Shown piece by piece: positions 60,910 to 64,000 of a stretch of 64,000 nt of DNA; within the stretch, counting starts at the first letter, position 1; the number at the start of each line of letters is the position of its first letter. A model generated the notes under the pieces. It did no database searches, had not been told where the DNA came from, and was given only the letters and a program-made list of their open reading frames with translations. Made by a program: the position numbers and the translations under genes. Location: positions 248,001 to 312,000 of the forward strand of contig JAGKQI010000062.1 in the NCBI GenBank assembly GCA_018806915.1, written 5' to 3'. Source of the stretch: Phytophthora colocasiae. Its lineage: Eukaryota; Oomycota; Peronosporomycetes; Peronosporales; Peronosporaceae.

Positions 60910-62682
60910 TTAGACACGAGTGACACTGAACGCAAGCTTGTCTGGAGTTCCTCTGCGTTCTGGGGAACAGCGACTGGAAGGTTTCTCTGGTGACAATGTC
61001 GGGAGACTGAGCTTCGCCAGTGAACCAGTGGATGGAGAATGCAGACGGTGATGGCTGTGTGGAGTACCAGGAGCGGACGAAACCAGGGGCGCTGGAGAGG
61101 CTGGAAGCGGATGCATAGTCAAGGCAGCATTGGTTTTTGTGTCAGCACTCAGGGTGGGTCCGTGGTTTGACAGCTTCTTGACTGGAGACGACCCTCTTTT
61201 GGAAGTCGAATGGGAAGGAGACGACAGTCTTCGTGGAGCGGGGTGTGATCCTGAATGAGCTTGTGAAGACTCGGGAAGCAGCCACGGGTGATCCAGCACC
61301 TGTTTGATCGAAAACCGTTCGGACGGATTCTCACACAACATCCCTAACAGGACACTGCGTAGCTTATCGGAGTATTTCCATTCGGGCCCGTGACAAAAGC
61401 TTCGTATCTGTGCTGACACCTGAAGAGATGCAAGTTGATTGTTGGTAAATGGTAAATGCCCACGAAACAGAAACTTGTTACCGTTTTGACAGACTCGGCA
61501 AACTTCTTGGGCTCCTTCAAGATTGAAATATCGTACATGGACATCCAGAGAGACGAGAAAACCGAATTCCCCAGCACCAACTAACAAGCACCAACACGTA
61601 AGAAGCGAGCAAGAGACTTGAGCATACAGCAAGCGTACCTCAAGCAGAATGCACCCAATACTCCAAACATCCGCTTTACACCCGTCGTAATTGTCGTGTA
61701 GCAGCAGTTCGGGGGCAAAGAAACCTGGACTACCGCAGAAGTCGTGAAGGGCACGACCTTGCTCAGTCGTTGCTTTGGTGCACAACCCAAAGTCGATAAG
61801 CTTGATCAAATGAGGATCTTCTGGTGCATACAAAACGTTCTCCCTACACACAGAAATCGATGAGTGCAGTTATCGTCAGCCACATCCAAAACAGACCACG
61901 TACGGCTTCAAGTCTCGATGGCAATAATTGTTGCGATGTAAAACTTCCACTGCCTGCACGAGGTGCAACATCAGTGGGCGAATCGTGCTCTCATCCACTC
62001 CGTCCGTGTGAGTTCCGAAGAACTCAAACAAATCCTTGCCTCCACGTTCTGTGACCAGGTAAACATGCTTGTGGGTATGGATGACGTCGACCAGGTTTAG
62101 AATCCCCGGGTGTCGGATCGCAGGGTCACTCAACGAAGCGATCTCTGAGCTGATGCGGTGCAGCGATACGAGATCCATGAGCTTCTGCTTGTCAATCGCC
62201 TTAATGGCCAGCTCTGGCCGTTCGGGCGTGTGCGATGTGTACACAACCGCGTATTGTCCGTAACCAAGCACATGATCCAGTGGATACTTTCCCACGGAAG
62301 TGGGTGTTTCTGGTAGCTGAGCCGTTAGTCGGGGGATCGCTCGAAGACTTGGATCTCGCGCAGGTAAATACTCCCACATCAATTTCCGATGGTTGTCGGC
62401 GAGTTTATCATACTGAGCCTTCATTTCGCTTACATCGTCAAAGAATTGCTCCTGTTCCATCTCGAGGTGCTGAGCCTTCTGCATGGCATCTTCCGCCTTC
62501 GCCCTGAACGAGTCCACTTGCTCGGACAAGAGTTTGATCTTCTTGCTTTTCCTGCCGATTTTCCGCAACAGGTGACTAGCATCATGGGCTTCCGGAGATC
62601 CAGTAGGCGAGGAAACTGCATCTTCAGAGGCCCGCACACTCTGTTCACTCTTGATAAGTACAGAAAGAGAGCCTCTATCCAT
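60910..62682 (-). CDS. serine/threonine protein kinase with N-terminal coiled coil
   Basis: Exons 62682-61904, 61843-61639, 61580-61482 and 61419-60910; GT-AG introns of 60, 58 and 62 bp; total 1593 bp, 530 residues. N-terminus: acidic/Ser-rich, then a coiled coil (KSKKIKLLSEQVDSFRAKAE, EMEQEQFFDDVSEMKAQYD). Kinase domain: LDHVLGYGQYAVVYTSH (Gly loop), LAIKAID (Lys), HRDLKP-EN (catalytic loop spanning intron 1), LIDFGLC (DFG), CGSPGFFAPELLL, ADVWSIGCILLE, and FSIKQVLDHPWLL at the end. The C-terminal 130 residues are Ser/Pro-rich and probably disordered. Resembles ULK/CAMK-like kinases, subfamily unassigned. Convergent with TBCA. All core residues present. Confidence 0.9.
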
Positions 62683-62719
62683 GCGCTTCCTCGAAACGAT
62701 CTAATTTCAGCAACGATAG

Positions 62720-63190
62720 GTTTGTCAATCATCACACATTCAGCGTCGTACCGATACTACTACCGTACCAGTTGATGATCTTGAAGTTCTGTTGAAGACT
62801 GGCAAAAGGATCAATAAATTAGCAATCTTGTGCATCGTTTGAATAAATATTCCAGTAAGACATATCGAGCTTACCACTGGGAAACCCTTGAGAACCTCGA
62901 TCGGAGTCGACGAAGCTACGCACACAAGCAGATTAGTTCAGCCAACCCAGGCAAAACCCTTGAAGAAAGGTCATCCTCGCACTTTGCAGGACATTAAGCA
63001 CTGCATCGAACAGGGCATCGGTGCCACTGGTCGCAGCAATAACTAGCACCTCCATCACCAATTCCTTGAAAATACAGCTTGCACGACAAAACGTTTCTGC
63101 ACTGTGCATGATGACGCTAAAGTTACCCAGGGCTATGTCGCTAACGTTCTTATCAGATCGCAAGATAAACAACTTCAGCCACATGCCTTA
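62720..63190 (-). CDS. unidentified exons between the kinase and the coiled-coil gene
   Basis: Minus strand: a coding-like stretch (VSDIALGNFSVIMHSAETFC, CIFKELVMEVLVIAATSGTD, ALFDAVLNVLQSARMTFL), then a possible exon ASSTPIEVLKGFPV ending at a good donor (GTAAGC) with acceptor TTGCCAG about 80 bp on, followed by NFKIINWYGSSIGTTLNV in one frame. Helical and possibly part of a larger protein whose upstream exons lie in 63190-63350. Start, splicing and family unresolved. Confidence 0.35.
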
Positions 63191-63364
63191 CCCATTATTA
63201 GCTCAATTTCATCAATTGACATCCGTCAACGAGATGGCCAGCAAATTTTCCTCGGACTCGGACACACACCACCGCCTTTCAGCAAACAGATAGTTCCACC
63301 GCCATCTCTGCTGTCAGTCCGTTTCATTTCAAAGCAATAAGAATGCAATGTCGATCCGCTACCT

Positions 63365-64000
63365 TTACTGACGACGCTGAGCCTGCCGCTGATAGAATTC
63401 CTCCAGTTTCCCAAGGATATCCATCGTGTTCTGCTTCAGAATCTTCCTGATCGCCATCACAATTTCTTTGCCGGTGAACTCCGTGTCTTCATCGAATGCG
63501 TCCTGGAAGTGGAAGTAAATGTCATTCATGAATTCCTTGAACAGCTCGCTCAGAGCCGCATATTCCTGATCGTTTCTTGCGGACTGCAGTTGATTCATTT
63601 CTTGCTCCTTTGAAGCCAGCAATTCCTCCAAGTGTTGCGTCTCCGAGTGGAAACCTTCCGCTTGCTGCTTCAGCATTCTGGATTCACCTTCGAGCTGCTG
63701 AACACGAGCCATAAGCTCCTGGACGTGCGAGCTCTGAGCAGCTTGTGACTTAGCTGTTTCATCTTGAAGTTGCACCTGCTGGCTCTGAGCTTGACTCAAC
63801 CTGTTGTTCATCACGTCACGCTCGACATCCCACTGCTTTTTCTGGGCAGTCAATTCAGCGACATGCGCTTCCAATGCGGCCTTCTCAGTCGCCATCCGCT
63901 CAATGGAATTCTTCGAGCCTTGGCGAACTTCCTCTTCAACCTGTCGCTGAAGCTGTCCAAGCTGCTTGTGCGTGTCTTCTTGCAGCTTTGCCTTTTCCTT
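63365..64000 (-). CDS. coiled-coil protein, 3' end of gene (5' end outside window)
   Basis: One frame is open from the right edge of the window to the stop at 63365 (about 211 residues). Nearly all is coiled coil, rich in Gln/Glu/Lys (VQQLEGESRMLKQQAEGF, LLASKEQEMNQLQSA). The last 60 residues are a compact helical part (ALSELFKEFMNDIYFHFQDA, GKEIVMAIRKILKQNTMDI) recalling the C-terminal region of FKBP15/WAFL-type endosomal proteins. That assignment is tentative because no FKBP domain is within the window. Confidence 0.6.
   Translation of the reverse strand, partial: KEKAKLQEDTHKQLGQLQRQVEEEVRQGSKNSIERMATEKAALEAHVAELTAQKKQWDVERDVMNNRLSQAQSQQVQLQDETAKSQAAQSSHVQELMARVQQLEGESRMLKQQAEGFHSETQHLEELLASKEQEMNQLQSARNDQEYAALSELFKEFMNDIYFHFQDAFDEDTEFTGKEIVMAIRKILKQNTMDILGKLEEFYQRQAQRRQ

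Overview
The window reads as nuclear DNA of an oomycete, most likely a Phytophthora-type plant pathogen. Reasons: a Crinkler (CRN) effector with LFLAK and HVLVVVP motifs, compact genes with short (about 47-103 bp) GT-AG introns, an oomycete-type initiator (GCTCATTCC) just upstream of a housekeeping gene, and a dense load of chromodomain Ty3/gypsy, copia, piggyBac, Tc1/mariner and hAT elements. I assign no species.

Layout. 1-6.5 kb: a broken hAT transposase and head-to-head decayed copies (A and B) of a multicopy P-loop NTPase family. 6.478-51.007 kb: one large nest of transposons inside a third NTPase copy (D). The outermost element is a copia retrotransposon with target duplication CATCC. 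Removing it rejoins copy D in frame. Inside the copia lie: a young intact gypsy (6.769-12.530 kb, duplication AAACT); a roughly 20 kb piggyBac-type element (13.301-33.367 kb, duplication TTAA); a probable solo LTR (34.499-37.049 kb, duplication GTAC) carrying a mariner; a second gypsy (40.006-49.895 kb, duplication GATCT) whose LTR carries an intact Tc1 element (48.114-49.679 kb, duplication TA); and a second mariner copy (49.911-50.981 kb). The copia segment between about 12.69 and 33.66 kb, including the piggyBac, is inverted relative to the rest of the copia.

The piggyBac-type element is the most interesting object. It sits exactly at TTAA inside the CCHC zinc knuckle of the copia gag, and removing it with one TTAA restores a perfect CX2CX4HX4C knuckle in frame. 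It carries a multi-exon transposase fused to two N-terminal chromodomains, plus gene-like passengers: a SANT-DOT1-like methyltransferase relic, a coiled-coil protein, an ADP/ATP carrier relic, an unknown four-exon gene, a P-loop kinase-like gene, a beta-rich membrane protein, and a foldback structure with 1.1 kb arms. A second, 1.45 kb piggyBac relic lies upstream of the CRN gene at 56.760-58.207 kb. Its ends follow the same plan: a CCC-starting TIR of about 13 bp, then a perfect hairpin with a 3-nt loop.

51-56.7 kb is an effector and NTPase island: the rest of copy D, a beta-glucosidase (GH1) fragment, a gag fragment, a broken CRN, NTPase copy C head to head with it, and an intact 351-residue CRN whose C-terminus looks HNH-nuclease-like. 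From about 58.2 kb the DNA changes to ordinary gene-dense core: adenylosuccinate synthetase with an unusual N-terminal extension, tubulin-binding cofactor A, a four-exon protein kinase with an N-terminal coiled coil, unidentified exons, and the 3' end of a coiled-coil gene. The window therefore spans a sharp border between repeat-rich effector DNA and conserved genes.
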